Notes under the pieces: generated by a model
The model's input: only the letters and a program-made list of their open reading frames with translations
What the model was told of the DNA's origin: nothing
The model's database searches: none
Translations under genes and position numbers: made by a program
Part shown: positions 1-6,129 of the stretch, in pieces
Position numbering within the stretch: position 1 is the first letter of the stretch
How the letters are laid out: each line of letters starts with the position of its first letter
Assembly: GCA_013152695.1 (NCBI GenBank)
Contig: JAADFV010000210.1
Coordinates: 1 to 8,204, forward strand
DNA length: 8,204 nucleotides
Reading direction: 5' to 3'
Source: Chloroflexota bacterium
Lineage (GTDB): Bacteria > Chloroflexota > Anaerolineae > J102

Positions 1-2
1 TG

Positions 3-167
3 TTTTTGGCAACTTTGCGCGGGCCCGGCAAAGTATGGTTGCAAACCATGCCCCTGATGAAGCTGGCGAATAAAATTTTGCAGTACATGCCCCGTCGATC
101 CGGTGGAAAAGGTGGGCCCAGCGGTGGGATGAATATCGACCTTGGCAGCTTACTTGGAGGAGATTGA
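3..167 (+). CDS. AIM24 / TIGR00266 family protein, C-terminal end (partial)
   Basis: An open frame enters from the left edge and ends at TGA 165-167, leaving 54 residues visible. The segment [19 protein letters not shown] matches the last strands of AIM24 (TIGR00266, formerly DUF124) proteins, whose conserved end reads roughly 'GPG-x-V-x-LQT' and then a short helix. The family forms a beta-helix-like fold; the mitochondrial member is linked to inner-membrane organisation, while the bacterial role is not well defined. After the domain comes a Gly/Arg/Ser-rich tail ([12 protein letters not shown]) ending in LGSLLGGD. Gly-rich tails are common in such proteins. The stop lies 4 nt before the next gene's start, and the last codons double as that gene's Shine-Dalgarno, so the two genes are probably co-transcribed. 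The start and most of the domain lie outside the window, so the family call rests on the C-terminal motif only. Confidence 0.72.
   Translation, partial: FLATLRGPGKVWLQTMPLMKLANKILQYMPRRSGGKGGPSGGMNIDLGSLLGGD
156..162 (+). promoter_or_regulatory. Strong Shine-Dalgarno GGAGGAG for the phosphodiesterase gene
   Basis: GGAGGAG lies 9 nt before the ATG at 172 and falls inside the last codons (Gly-Gly-Asp) of the upstream AIM24 gene. It fixes the downstream start at 172 rather than at the upstream in-frame TTG at 142, which would overlap the AIM24 gene by 26 nt. It is the only near-consensus ribosome binding site ahead of any gene in this window. Confidence 0.8.
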
Positions 168-171
168 GCCT

Positions 172-672
172 ATGACACGTATTGCCATCTTTTCGGATAG
201 CCACGATAACATTTGGAACATGGAAACTGCACTTCAGCAGGTACGCAACCACGATGTGCAAGCGCTGTTGCACTGCGGCGATTTGTGTGCGCCATTCATG
301 ATCAAACAACTTGCCGAAGGCTTTTCCGGGCCCATTCACCTCGTCTTTGGCAATAATGACGGAGATGGCCGTCTCCTACAAGTGCTTAACCAGCAGTTCC
401 CTCACGTTCACCATCACGGGGCCTATGCCGAGCTTGAGATTGGCGGCCGTAAAATTGCCTTGATCCACTATCCCCAACCTGCCCTACGCATCGCCCAATC
501 ACAACAATTCGACCTGGTTTGCTACGGGCATGACCATACACAGCATCACGAAATGATCGGCACGACCCACTTCGTCAACCCGGGCGAAATCATGGGCAAA
601 GACCATGCCCCCACCTGGGGGCTCTACGACTGTGAAGCACACAGCTTCACGGTTGTACCTCTATCGGGGTAA
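172..672 (+). CDS. YfcE/MJ0936-like metallophosphoesterase
   Basis: A 166-residue calcineurin-like phosphoesterase of the small YfcE/MJ0936 type (Metallophos_2), usually a cytoplasmic phosphodiesterase using a two-metal (Mn or Ni) centre. All expected metal-site motifs are present in order: D9-S-H11 in FSDSHDN, G36-D37 in HCGDLC, G60-N61-N62-D63, H99 in LIHYP, and G119-H120-D121-H122. The sequence then closes with the usual NPGE (136-139) and a short C-terminal strand. The length is typical for the family. The start at 172 is chosen because GGAGGAG sits 9 nt upstream and MTRIAIFSDSH is the usual family beginning. It follows the AIM24 gene with a 4-nt gap, implying one transcript. The natural substrate is unknown: relatives hydrolyse model substrates such as bis-p-nitrophenyl phosphate, and some family members act on cyclic nucleotides. 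The biochemical class is firm; the physiological role is not. Confidence 0.9.
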   Translation: MTRIAIFSDSHDNIWNMETALQQVRNHDVQALLHCGDLCAPFMIKQLAEGFSGPIHLVFGNNDGDGRLLQVLNQQFPHVHHHGAYAELEIGGRKIALIHYPQPALRIAQSQQFDLVCYGHDHTQHHEMIGTTHFVNPGEIMGKDHAPTWGLYDCEAHSFTVVPLSG

Positions 673-793
673 CAGCATACTGCCTGGTATTTTCGCAAGA
701 AGTGTCTATCGGTGCCTCTCCAAGCACAAACACAACAAGCGCATCTTATCCTGTTCCAACAAATTAAGGTGGACAATTAGATGCCTCTCAGTG

Positions 794-860
794 GCGGGGG
801 CGAGCCTTGCCGTCGTATTCTGGTTGGGGCCAAGAGTACAAGGGTAAGGCTCGTCCCCGC
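794..860 (+). repeat. Long imperfect inverted repeat (18-bp stem, structured loop)
   Basis: Positions 794-811 pair with 843-860 over 18 consecutive base pairs. Sixteen are Watson-Crick and two are G-T (G-U in RNA), at 800/854 and 809/845. The 31-nt loop can fold further: 816-823 pairs with 830-838 (eight pairs including one G-T, with A832 bulged), closing a TTGGGG loop. There is no T-run after 860 and no A-run just before 794, so it does not look like an ordinary intrinsic terminator in either direction. It may be a leader RNA structure, an intergenic repeat copy or a small RNA. The G-U pairs favour a structure on the + strand, since they become A-C mismatches in the RNA of the other strand. 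Confidence 0.75.
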
Positions 861-912
861 AGACTCCCACCATGGATTCGCAATGCTGTGAGCTGGCAGG
901 ACGAGCCCTTGT
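838..912 (+). promoter_or_regulatory. Possible alternative stem competing with the 794-860 hairpin
   Basis: Segment 838-844 (ACAAGGG) is complementary to 906-912 (CCCTTGT), and 850-856 (CTCGTCC) is complementary to 899-905 (GGACGAG). Together they give 14 Watson-Crick pairs with only the 5 nt at 845-849 bulged out. The pairing uses the 3' arm of the 794-860 hairpin, so the two folds cannot both form. This is the layout of an attenuator or switch leader about 60-180 nt before the serine hydrolase start. No ligand-binding riboswitch class is recognised. Alternatively, 899-912 may simply be a decayed third copy of the repeated GRCGAGCC sequence. Confidence 0.4.
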
Positions 913-957
913 GTAAAAGCATGGTGTCTATTTAGACTCGATCGCCATTGTCATGTA

Positions 958-967
958 CACTATAGTG
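958..967. promoter_or_regulatory. Perfect 10-bp palindrome CACTATAGTG at the serine hydrolase start
   Basis: CACTATAGTG is a perfect palindrome 3 nt before the ATG at 971. It contains TATAGT (961-966), which matches the -10 consensus at five of six positions. If that hexamer is used as a -10 element, transcription would begin at or next to the ATG at 971, giving a leaderless mRNA. This would fit the lack of a Shine-Dalgarno, but it would leave the hairpin region upstream outside this transcript. No good -35 sits at the right distance. It could instead be an operator or chance. Confidence 0.3.
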
Positions 968-970
968 CTC

Positions 971-2446
971 ATGAAAAAAGGTCGAGTTTATCTACTCCTA
1001 ATCATCGCTGCCCTGATCGTCTACATCGGGCCACGGTACACTGCTTTTCGCGCCGCGCAGGATGCCATTCCCGCCGGTGTCACCTTGGGCGGCGCCCGTG
1101 TAGGCGGCAGTACTGCTGCCGAAGCGGCTCGTAATCTCCGCCAGCTATTCGAAGGCCCCATTCTTGTCGAATATGGTGAGGAACGCATCGTTCTCGAAGC
1201 GGCGGATATTGGCTTTCGGATTGATGCCGAGGCGATGGTAAAGCAGGCGCAGAATTATGGCCGGGGCCTGTATGCTTTGCGTGATTTCACCTTGTTCTTG
1301 CTCGAGCAGCCACCCATGGGGGGTGATATCCCCCTGATCTACAGCTATGATCGGGCCAAGTTAGGTACCTGGTTGCAGAACATGGCCGACACCTACGATC
1401 ATCCGCCCATTCCTGGCTACGCCAAGCTCGATACCCTCACCTTTGTTGTCGGTCAACCCGGGCGAAACACAGATCTCAACCAAACAGCCAAGAATATCCT
1501 CAGCGCCTTCACCGATCCTGTTAACCGAGTTGCCCAGGCGGCAATTATCGAAACAGAAACCGTCCCCCCCGACACGGCCAGCCTCGAAGCAGCCATACGC
1601 CAGCGCTTGGAAGAGTTTCCCGGCATCTACAGCCTTTATTACCAGGACCTGAGCAGTGGTGCTGAAATCGACATCGATGGCGATACAGCCTTTGCCGGTA
1701 TGAGCACGGTCAAGATACCCATTCTCCTCAAAGTCTATTTCGATAATGACCTGCCTTTGTCTCCCCAAATTAGCGATTGGATCAGCACCACCGTACGATC
1801 TCCCACGGCCAGTAATGCTGCAGCCAACGCCTTGCTGGCAAGCATTGGTGATGGTGACCGCATGCAGGGCGTACAGCGCGTGACGCAATTCATCCGCGAT
1901 ATGGGTTTCAAGAACACCTTCATCGCCCTCCCTTACGATAGTAAACTCACGCCCCCTCTCGTGCGCACGCCCGCTAATACCAACCCTGCCTACAACACAC
2001 GTCCCGATCCGGCCATGCAAACCACCCCTAAGGACATCGGGCAAATGCTGGCAGAAATCGGCTATTGCGCCGAAGGTAAAGGCAACCTTCTTGCCGCCTA
2101 CCCCGACCATCTCACGCCAGAAAAATGTGAGGAGCTGATTGGCTGGTTGGAGCAAAATCCGCTCGGATGGCTGATCCGCTACGGCGTTCCTAGCGATGCA
2201 CGTGTTGCCCACAAACATGGTTATGCCCCTGACAGCCAGGGCGATGTCGCTTTGATCTACGGACCGGCCGGCCCCTATGTTCTTTCCATCTTCGTCTACC
2301 AGTATGGCTGGGTCGTCTGGGATTACAGTAATCCCCTTATGTATGAAACCAGTCGTCTTGTATGGAATTACTATCTGGCCCGCACTGGCCAGGAACAGCT
2401 CCCACCCTTCCCTCCGGCTGAGACCACAGAAAATGATACATCATGA
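971..2446 (+). CDS. Membrane-anchored serine hydrolase with VanW-type PG-binding domain and class A beta-lactamase fold
   Basis: A protein of 491 residues from the ATG at 971. A basic N-terminus (MKKGR) and a hydrophobic stretch at about 6-20 form a signal anchor. Residues about 30-195 resemble the putative peptidoglycan-binding domain of VanW/YoaR proteins (PF12229), with GVTLGGARVGGSTAAEA and later TFVVGQPGR. Residues about 205-455 have the class A beta-lactamase/transpeptidase fold (PF13354). Motif 1 is S245-T-V-K248, the nucleophile and its lysine. The SDN position reads A280-S281-N282, and the third motif is K415-H-G417 instead of KTG. No Glu is found in the omega-loop stretch before DPAMQTTP. 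The loss of Ser130 and Glu166 equivalents argues against true beta-lactamase activity and for a cell-wall hydrolase or esterase, or a binding role. An in-frame ATG at 953 would add six residues; 971 is preferred because of the signal-like MKKGR. No Shine-Dalgarno precedes either. It is the first gene of a likely operon. Confidence 0.85.
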   Translation: MKKGRVYLLLIIAALIVYIGPRYTAFRAAQDAIPAGVTLGGARVGGSTAAEAARNLRQLFEGPILVEYGEERIVLEAADIGFRIDAEAMVKQAQNYGRGLYALRDFTLFLLEQPPMGGDIPLIYSYDRAKLGTWLQNMADTYDHPPIPGYAKLDTLTFVVGQPGRNTDLNQTAKNILSAFTDPVNRVAQAAIIETETVPPDTASLEAAIRQRLEEFPGIYSLYYQDLSSGAEIDIDGDTAFAGMSTVKIPILLKVYFDNDLPLSPQISDWISTTVRSPTASNAAANALLASIGDGDRMQGVQRVTQFIRDMGFKNTFIALPYDSKLTPPLVRTPANTNPAYNTRPDPAMQTTPKDIGQMLAEIGYCAEGKGNLLAAYPDHLTPEKCEELIGWLEQNPLGWLIRYGVPSDARVAHKHGYAPDSQGDVALIYGPAGPYVLSIFVYQYGWVVWDYSNPLMYETSRLVWNYYLARTGQEQLPPFPPAETTENDTS

Positions 2447-3054
2447 GTATACGAGCCCTCATTTTTGATTTTGGTGGCGTCCTCGTGCGTATGAATCATA
2501 CCAGCGGTCGACAGGCCTGGAGTCAACGTCTCGGTGTGCCTGTTTCTGAGTTAGAGGCCCTTGTCTTTCACTCAGACATATCCCGCCGTGCCCTTGTCGG
2601 CTTGGTGCCCGAGATCGCGATCTGGCAGAGTCTGGCGCAACGCTTTGGCCTCAACGAGGCACTGATGCAACAATTCGAGTATGACTTCTGGGTGGGTGAG
2701 TATTTAGACACCGAACTCATCACTTTATTACGTGAACTCCGTCCCCATTATCACACCGCCATCCTTAGCAATGCCTGGTCAAATGCCCGTGTCGCCTTTA
2801 CACAAAAATTTGCCCTCGATCGCGTAGTTGATATCATGGTCATTTCCGCCGAAGAAGGCGTGGCCAAACCAGACGAACGTATCTATCTGCGTACTTTGAC
2901 ACGCCTGGCTGTGCAACCCCATGAAGCGATCTTTGTGGACGACCTGGCTGAAAATGTCGCTTCGGCCCGGGCTTTGGGCATGAAAGGCATCCAGTTTATT
3001 TCCACAGAGCAGACACTTTCCCAAATCCGTACCTACCTCAAAAATCAGCACTGA
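2443..3054 (+). CDS. HAD superfamily hydrolase (YihX-like)
   Basis: A 203-residue haloacid dehalogenase-like hydrolase, probably a cytoplasmic phosphatase acting on a small phosphorylated metabolite. The motifs are motif I D9-F-G-G-V (FDFGGVL), motif II S109-N110 (ILSNAW), motif III K142 (GVAKPD), and motif IV D166-D167 (FVDDLAEN). The helical cap lies between motifs I and II at about residues 20-90. Motif I has Gly at position 11 where classical phosphatases have the second Asp. The same D-x-G pattern is found in the YihX group and in epoxide-hydrolase N-terminal domains, so this is a feature of the subfamily rather than damage. E. coli YihX hydrolyses glucose-1-phosphate, but the substrate here cannot be read from sequence. 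The ATG overlaps the serine hydrolase stop as ATGA, and no Shine-Dalgarno is seen, so translation is probably coupled to the gene before it. Confidence 0.9.
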   Translation: MSIRALIFDFGGVLVRMNHTSGRQAWSQRLGVPVSELEALVFHSDISRRALVGLVPEIAIWQSLAQRFGLNEALMQQFEYDFWVGEYLDTELITLLRELRPHYHTAILSNAWSNARVAFTQKFALDRVVDIMVISAEEGVAKPDERIYLRTLTRLAVQPHEAIFVDDLAENVASARALGMKGIQFISTEQTLSQIRTYLKNQH

Positions 3055-3091
3055 TCGGTTACCCATACCACCTCCCTTCCTCATCCTTCCC

Positions 3092-5068
3092 ATGTCTCTT
3101 CTTACTGCCCATCAGCTAGCCATGTCCTACGGCCCCCTCGACGTGTTCGCCGGGGTAAGCTGTGCAATCGCTGCTGGTGACCGTATTGGCCTGGTGGGCC
3201 CCAACGGCGAAGGTAAAACCACCCTTTTACGCATCTTTGCCGGTGAACTTACGCCCACTGCTGGCAAAGTTCATATGCGGAAAGGCTTGCGCTGGGGCTA
3301 CCTGCCGCAAATACCACCTCCTGCCACCGATAAAACCCTATGGGATGATATGCTCGATGTTTTTGCAGCCCTACGTCAAGAAGAGGCAGCTCTGGCAGAG
3401 TTGGAACAGAAACTGGCCGACCCTCAGGCGGACGAGTCACTCCTGCAAACTTATGCCGAACGCCAGCAAGCCTTCGAAATCAAGGGAGGCTACGAATATC
3501 CCGTACGTATTCAGCAAACGCTGACCGGCCTTGGCTTCAAACCCGACCAGTTTCATGTCCCCTTAGTCCAACTCAGCGGCGGACAACGGACGCGGGCCCT
3601 CTTGGCGCGGATTCTCTTACAAAAACCAGAATTGCTGTTTCTGGACGAGCCCACCAATCATCTTGATTTGCAAGCAGTAGAATGGTTGGAGCATGTCCTT
3701 CTCGGCTGGAAGGGAGCAATGGTCATCGTTGCCCATGACCGCTACTTTCTCGATCGCGTTGTCACACGGATTTGGGAACTGGCCTGGGGCGAATTGACGG
3801 CTTACCGTGGTAATTATAGCCACTACGTACAGCAGCGTGAAGCGCGGCGAGAGCAAATGCGTAAGGCTTACGAAGCACAACAGGCCTTCATTGCCAAAGA
3901 GCAGGACTACATTCGCCGCAATATCGCCGGACAAAACACGCGCCAGGCCAAAGGACGCCGCACCCGTTTGCAGCGAATGTTGGCCCAACAACGCCTGGTG
4001 GCGCCGCATAAACACAAACAGATGACTCTGGATATGCGGGCCCGGCTACGCAGCGGTACCCTCGTCCTGGCCACACACAATCTGGCAATCGGTTATCATG
4101 CCCGGCCCCTCCCAGCCAAACGTGAGGAACGCTCGGGCGGCTATGTCTACGTGGCAGAACAGCCACCCCAACCCGATGACACCCTTCTCTTCCGGGCCGA
4201 GGACGTGACCCTAAAGCGACAGGAGCGAGTCGGACTCATCGGCCCCAACGGTTCTGGGAAAACCTCCTTCATCAAGACCCTCCTCGGTCAGATTCCTCCT
4301 CTGGCTGGAGAACTACGGCTGGGGGCCAGTGTACGTATTGGCTACCTGGCACAAATCCAGAGTGATTTACCTGCCAACGCCACCCTCTTGGACGTGCTAA
4401 TGTCGGCCGATCCTCAATTAACCGTGGCCGAGGCACGACACTGGCTTGCTCGTTTTCTCTTCACGGGAGACGATGTCTATAAAACCGTGAGTTCCTTGAG
4501 CGGGGGACAGCGAAGTCGCCTTGCTCTGGCCATTCTCAGTCGCCAGGATACCAACTTCCTGGTCCTCGACGAGCCTACCAATCATCTCGATATCGAATCG
4601 CAAGAAGTGTTGCAGAGCATGATCGAACGCTTCGAGGGCTCCGTCCTGCTTGTTTCCCATGATCGTTTTCTCATCGACGCCCTCGCGACCCAGGTTTGGG
4701 CCATCGAAAGAGGCCGTCTACGCCCTTACAAAGGCAACTACAGCGCCTATCTGGCAGCGCGACAGAAAGAAGCACAGGAAACCGAAACAAAGTCGACCTC
4801 ACTCACCGATTCCCAACGCCATCGTAAGCTCTCCCAGGCGGAGAGGCGAAAACGACGTATGCAAGAAAAGCGTCAGGCTGAAGCCGAGGCCCTGGAAGTG
4901 GAAGGACAAATCCACGAACTCGAGGCCGAGTTAGAGCAAATTGGCAATGATCTGGCTAAGGCCAGCCAAGAGATGCAGCTTGATGAAGTACAGCGTTTGG
5001 GTGAAGTATATGCCGAGGTCGAAAACAGACTTCATAAACTGATCGAGAAATGGGCTATTCTGGTATAA
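3092..5068 (+). CDS. ABC-F family ATPase (ribosome-associated)
   Basis: A 658-residue protein with two tandem ABC ATPase domains and no membrane segment, the ABC-F layout. Members bind the ribosomal E site and act on translation stalls or antibiotic protection. Domain 1 has Walker A at 36-43 (GPNGEGKT), signature LSGGQ at 161-165, Walker B ending D185-E186, and switch H215. The charged linker at about 242-310 is the ABC-F interdomain (P-site tRNA) arm. Domain 2 has Walker A at 384-391 (GPNGSGKT), signature LSGGQ at 469-473, Walker B D493-E494, and H523. Both sites are intact. A charged C-terminal extension at about 575-655 is a coiled coil, as in the Uup/YdiF-like long forms. Residues about 336-364 form an extra loop early in domain 2, longer than usual in the family. 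The start follows a pyrimidine-rich 37-nt gap without a Shine-Dalgarno. The family is certain; the subgroup (Uup, YdiF, YfmR or other) is not. Confidence 0.95.
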   Translation: MSLLTAHQLAMSYGPLDVFAGVSCAIAAGDRIGLVGPNGEGKTTLLRIFAGELTPTAGKVHMRKGLRWGYLPQIPPPATDKTLWDDMLDVFAALRQEEAALAELEQKLADPQADESLLQTYAERQQAFEIKGGYEYPVRIQQTLTGLGFKPDQFHVPLVQLSGGQRTRALLARILLQKPELLFLDEPTNHLDLQAVEWLEHVLLGWKGAMVIVAHDRYFLDRVVTRIWELAWGELTAYRGNYSHYVQQREARREQMRKAYEAQQAFIAKEQDYIRRNIAGQNTRQAKGRRTRLQRMLAQQRLVAPHKHKQMTLDMRARLRSGTLVLATHNLAIGYHARPLPAKREERSGGYVYVAEQPPQPDDTLLFRAEDVTLKRQERVGLIGPNGSGKTSFIKTLLGQIPPLAGELRLGASVRIGYLAQIQSDLPANATLLDVLMSADPQLTVAEARHWLARFLFTGDDVYKTVSSLSGGQRSRLALAILSRQDTNFLVLDEPTNHLDIESQEVLQSMIERFEGSVLLVSHDRFLIDALATQVWAIERGRLRPYKGNYSAYLAARQKEAQETETKSTSLTDSQRHRKLSQAERRKRRMQEKRQAEAEALEVEGQIHELEAELEQIGNDLAKASQEMQLDEVQRLGEVYAEVENRLHKLIEKWAILV

Positions 5069-5069
5069 T
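5061..5069 (+). promoter_or_regulatory. Extended -10 promoter (TGGTATAAT) for coaE
   Basis: TGGTATAAT is an exact match to the extended -10 consensus TGnTATAAT. It lies on the last two codons and stop of the ABC-F gene. The expected start of transcription is near 5076, giving a leader of about 47 nt before coaE. No convincing -35 is seen (GATCGA at 5041-5046), which extended -10 promoters can do without. It overlaps the AT-rich palindrome at 5066-5078. Confidence 0.5.
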
Positions 5070-5078
5070 AAATTATTA
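5066..5078. repeat. AT-only palindrome TAATAA-A-TTATTA
   Basis: Perfect 6-bp inverted repeat around a single central A, made only of A and T. It starts on the ABC-F stop codon and overlaps the -10 hexamer of the proposed coaE promoter. It could be an operator or help strand opening; it is too weak and has too small a loop to be a terminator. Confidence 0.4.
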
Positions 5079-5122
5079 CCCTCGAAGATAGACCTCATCA
5101 ATCTGTTTTTCACGAGATAACC

Positions 5123-5779
5123 ATGACCATGAACAAACCAGCTATTGTGATTGGATTGACTGGCAATATCGGCACAGGAAAGAGCACTGTGCTCGAACTA
5201 CTTCGCCAACGCGGTGCCCGCATCATCGACACCGACAAAGTGGCACATGAAGTGATGTCCCCCGGTGGGGCAGCCTATGAACGTGTCATCAAAGCCTTTG
5301 GTCGAGAAGTCCTCCAGGAGGATGGCAGTATCGACCGCAAACGGCTGGGCGAAATCGTCTTTGCTGATCCAGACAAACTTTCACTGTTGGAGCAAATTGT
5401 CCATCCCGCTGTCTTTACTCGCTTGGCGAAGCTAATCGCAGAAGCAGAAGAACCGGTCGTATTTATCGAAGCGATCAAACTCTTCGAAGCAGGCATGTCC
5501 ATCACTTTGTGCGATCAGGTCTGGGTCGTCACCGCCCCTACTGAGCAGCAAATTGAACGGCTGATGCGTACACGCAACATGAGCCGTGCCGAAGCCGAGG
5601 CCCGCATGGCTCTACAAAGTCCCCAGGCCTTTAAGGCTGGCCAGGCCGACCTCGTTATTGACAATAGCGGCACGCTGGAAGAACTCAAGGCCCAGGTCGA
5701 TGCCGCCTGGCAGCATCTGCAAGAAGAGCTGGTCGCCCGGCAGACAGCATCTGAAACCACATCGCCGGCTTCTACGTAA
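5123..5779 (+). CDS. coaE: Dephospho-CoA kinase
   Basis: A 218-residue cytoplasmic P-loop kinase that phosphorylates the 3'-OH of dephospho-CoA, the last step of coenzyme A synthesis. The opening IVIGLTGNIGTGKST carries the Walker A motif at 14-22 (K20). The CoaE motif I-I-D36-T-D38-x-x-A-H42 follows, then the substrate region around GREVL-GSIDRKRLGEIVF and HP-A-VF (about 61-98). The lid/LID-type arginine helix contains RLMRTRNMSRAEAEARM, and DLVIDNSGTLEEL near 177-189 is the usual CoaE ending. The normal (D)VPLLFE segment reads EAIKLFE at about 116-122, a variant I associate with Chloroflexota-type enzymes. A tail rich in Thr/Ser/Ala extends past the core. The start at 5123 (MTMNKP) has only a weak GAGAT upstream, and the ATG at 5129 is an alternative. 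It probably has its own promoter at 5061-5069. Confidence 0.93.
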   Translation: MTMNKPAIVIGLTGNIGTGKSTVLELLRQRGARIIDTDKVAHEVMSPGGAAYERVIKAFGREVLQEDGSIDRKRLGEIVFADPDKLSLLEQIVHPAVFTRLAKLIAEAEEPVVFIEAIKLFEAGMSITLCDQVWVVTAPTEQQIERLMRTRNMSRAEAEARMALQSPQAFKAGQADLVIDNSGTLEELKAQVDAAWQHLQEELVARQTASETTSPAST

Positions 5780-5791
5780 AGCCTTCGCGAC

Positions 5792-5822
5792 TTCTTTGGG
5801 GAAAGAACCTCCCTGCTCAGGG
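5792..5822 (+). repeat. Two small adjacent inverted repeats after coaE
   Basis: TTCTTT-GGGG-AAAGAA (5792-5807) is a perfect 6-bp stem with a four-base loop. CCCTG-CT-CAGGG (5811-5822) is a perfect 5-bp repeat with only two bases between the arms, so as a hairpin it would have to open to about 4 bp. Neither is followed by a T-run (the second is followed by AAAATACCCCC). They may mark the end of coaE translation or limit mRNA decay, or be chance. The 94-nt gap 5780-5873 holds nothing else I can recognise. Confidence 0.35.
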
Positions 5823-5873
5823 AAAATACCCCCAGAACAGCGACACCGTCATCACTGACAGGCAGCAGCGCCC

Positions 5874-6104
5874 ATGAAATCACTTCAACATTTCTGGCAA
5901 AACCATCCCAACATTGCCTCTTTTCTTGTCTTGGCCGTGGGCATGTTGGTTATTCTCTTTTTTTCGGCACGACATGTAGGTTTTACACCTGCACAATGGC
6001 TCACCCTAGGCGCCGCCACTGTGGCCCTAGCAGCGCTCTGCATTTGGATTATCAGCTGGGGGGATGTGGATGATATGGACGAGTCCTCCCCCAAATCGCC
6101 CTGA
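5874..6104 (+). CDS. Small two-helix membrane protein of unknown function
   Basis: A 76-residue protein I do not recognise. It shows two hydrophobic segments, about 14-33 (IASFLVLAVGMLVILFFSA) and 42-62 (WLTLGAATVALAALCIWIISW). A short loop (RHVGFTPAQ) joins them, and an acidic C-terminal tail (DVDDMDESSPKSP) follows. The N-terminus carries His, Gln and Asn rather than strong positive charge, while the loop has Arg-His. A hairpin with both ends in the cytoplasm is possible but not certain. The codon choice looks like that of neighbouring genes, and the hydrophobic pattern would be unlikely in a chance frame. The Shine-Dalgarno is weak (CAGG about 10 nt upstream). It sits between coaE and dnaJ, on the same strand, and may be co-transcribed with either. 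No function is proposed. Confidence 0.65.
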   Translation: MKSLQHFWQNHPNIASFLVLAVGMLVILFFSARHVGFTPAQWLTLGAATVALAALCIWIISWGDVDDMDESSPKSP

Positions 6105-6129
6105 GATGCATCCCTACCAGAGTCCAGGA

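Larger units (their letters stand above)
673..970. other. Non-coding region with structured leader elements
   Basis: These 298 bases separate the phosphodiesterase from the serine hydrolase gene. I see no convincing gene: a short open frame at 605-847 mostly overlaps the phosphodiesterase gene and has no family features. Near the left end, ATACT-GCCT-GGTAT (677-690) followed by TTTT could be a very weak terminator. The middle and right hold the long hairpin at 794-860 and its possible competitor at 899-912, described separately. I could not find a convincing sigma-70 promoter. The best -10-like site is TATAGT at 961-966, inside a palindrome next to the downstream start. Confidence 0.6.

Noticed and set aside
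142..171. Upstream in-frame TTG start for the phosphodiesterase
   Set aside because: It would overlap the AIM24 gene by 26 nt and ignore the strong GGAGGAG placed 9 nt before the ATG at 172.
677..693. Possible terminator ATACT-GCCT-GGTAT followed by TTTT after the phosphodiesterase
   Set aside because: The stem has only 5 pairs with one G-T and few G-C pairs, and the T-run is four bases; too weak to call.
605..847. 80-residue open frame overlapping the end of the phosphodiesterase gene
   Set aside because: It overlaps the real gene in another frame, runs into the hairpin region, is rich in Arg/Lys/Ser without domain features and has no ribosome binding site.
1361..2218. 285-residue open frame on the minus strand
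   Set aside because: It lies entirely inside the serine hydrolase gene, whose motifs are unmistakable. The minus-strand protein has no recognisable domain, and long antisense frames are common in this base composition.
3069..3082. Pyrimidine-rich sequence CACCTCCC before the ABC-F start, similar to the 16S anti-Shine-Dalgarno itself
   Set aside because: A resemblance to the anti-SD on the mRNA strand has no known initiating role, and the gap is simply pyrimidine-rich.
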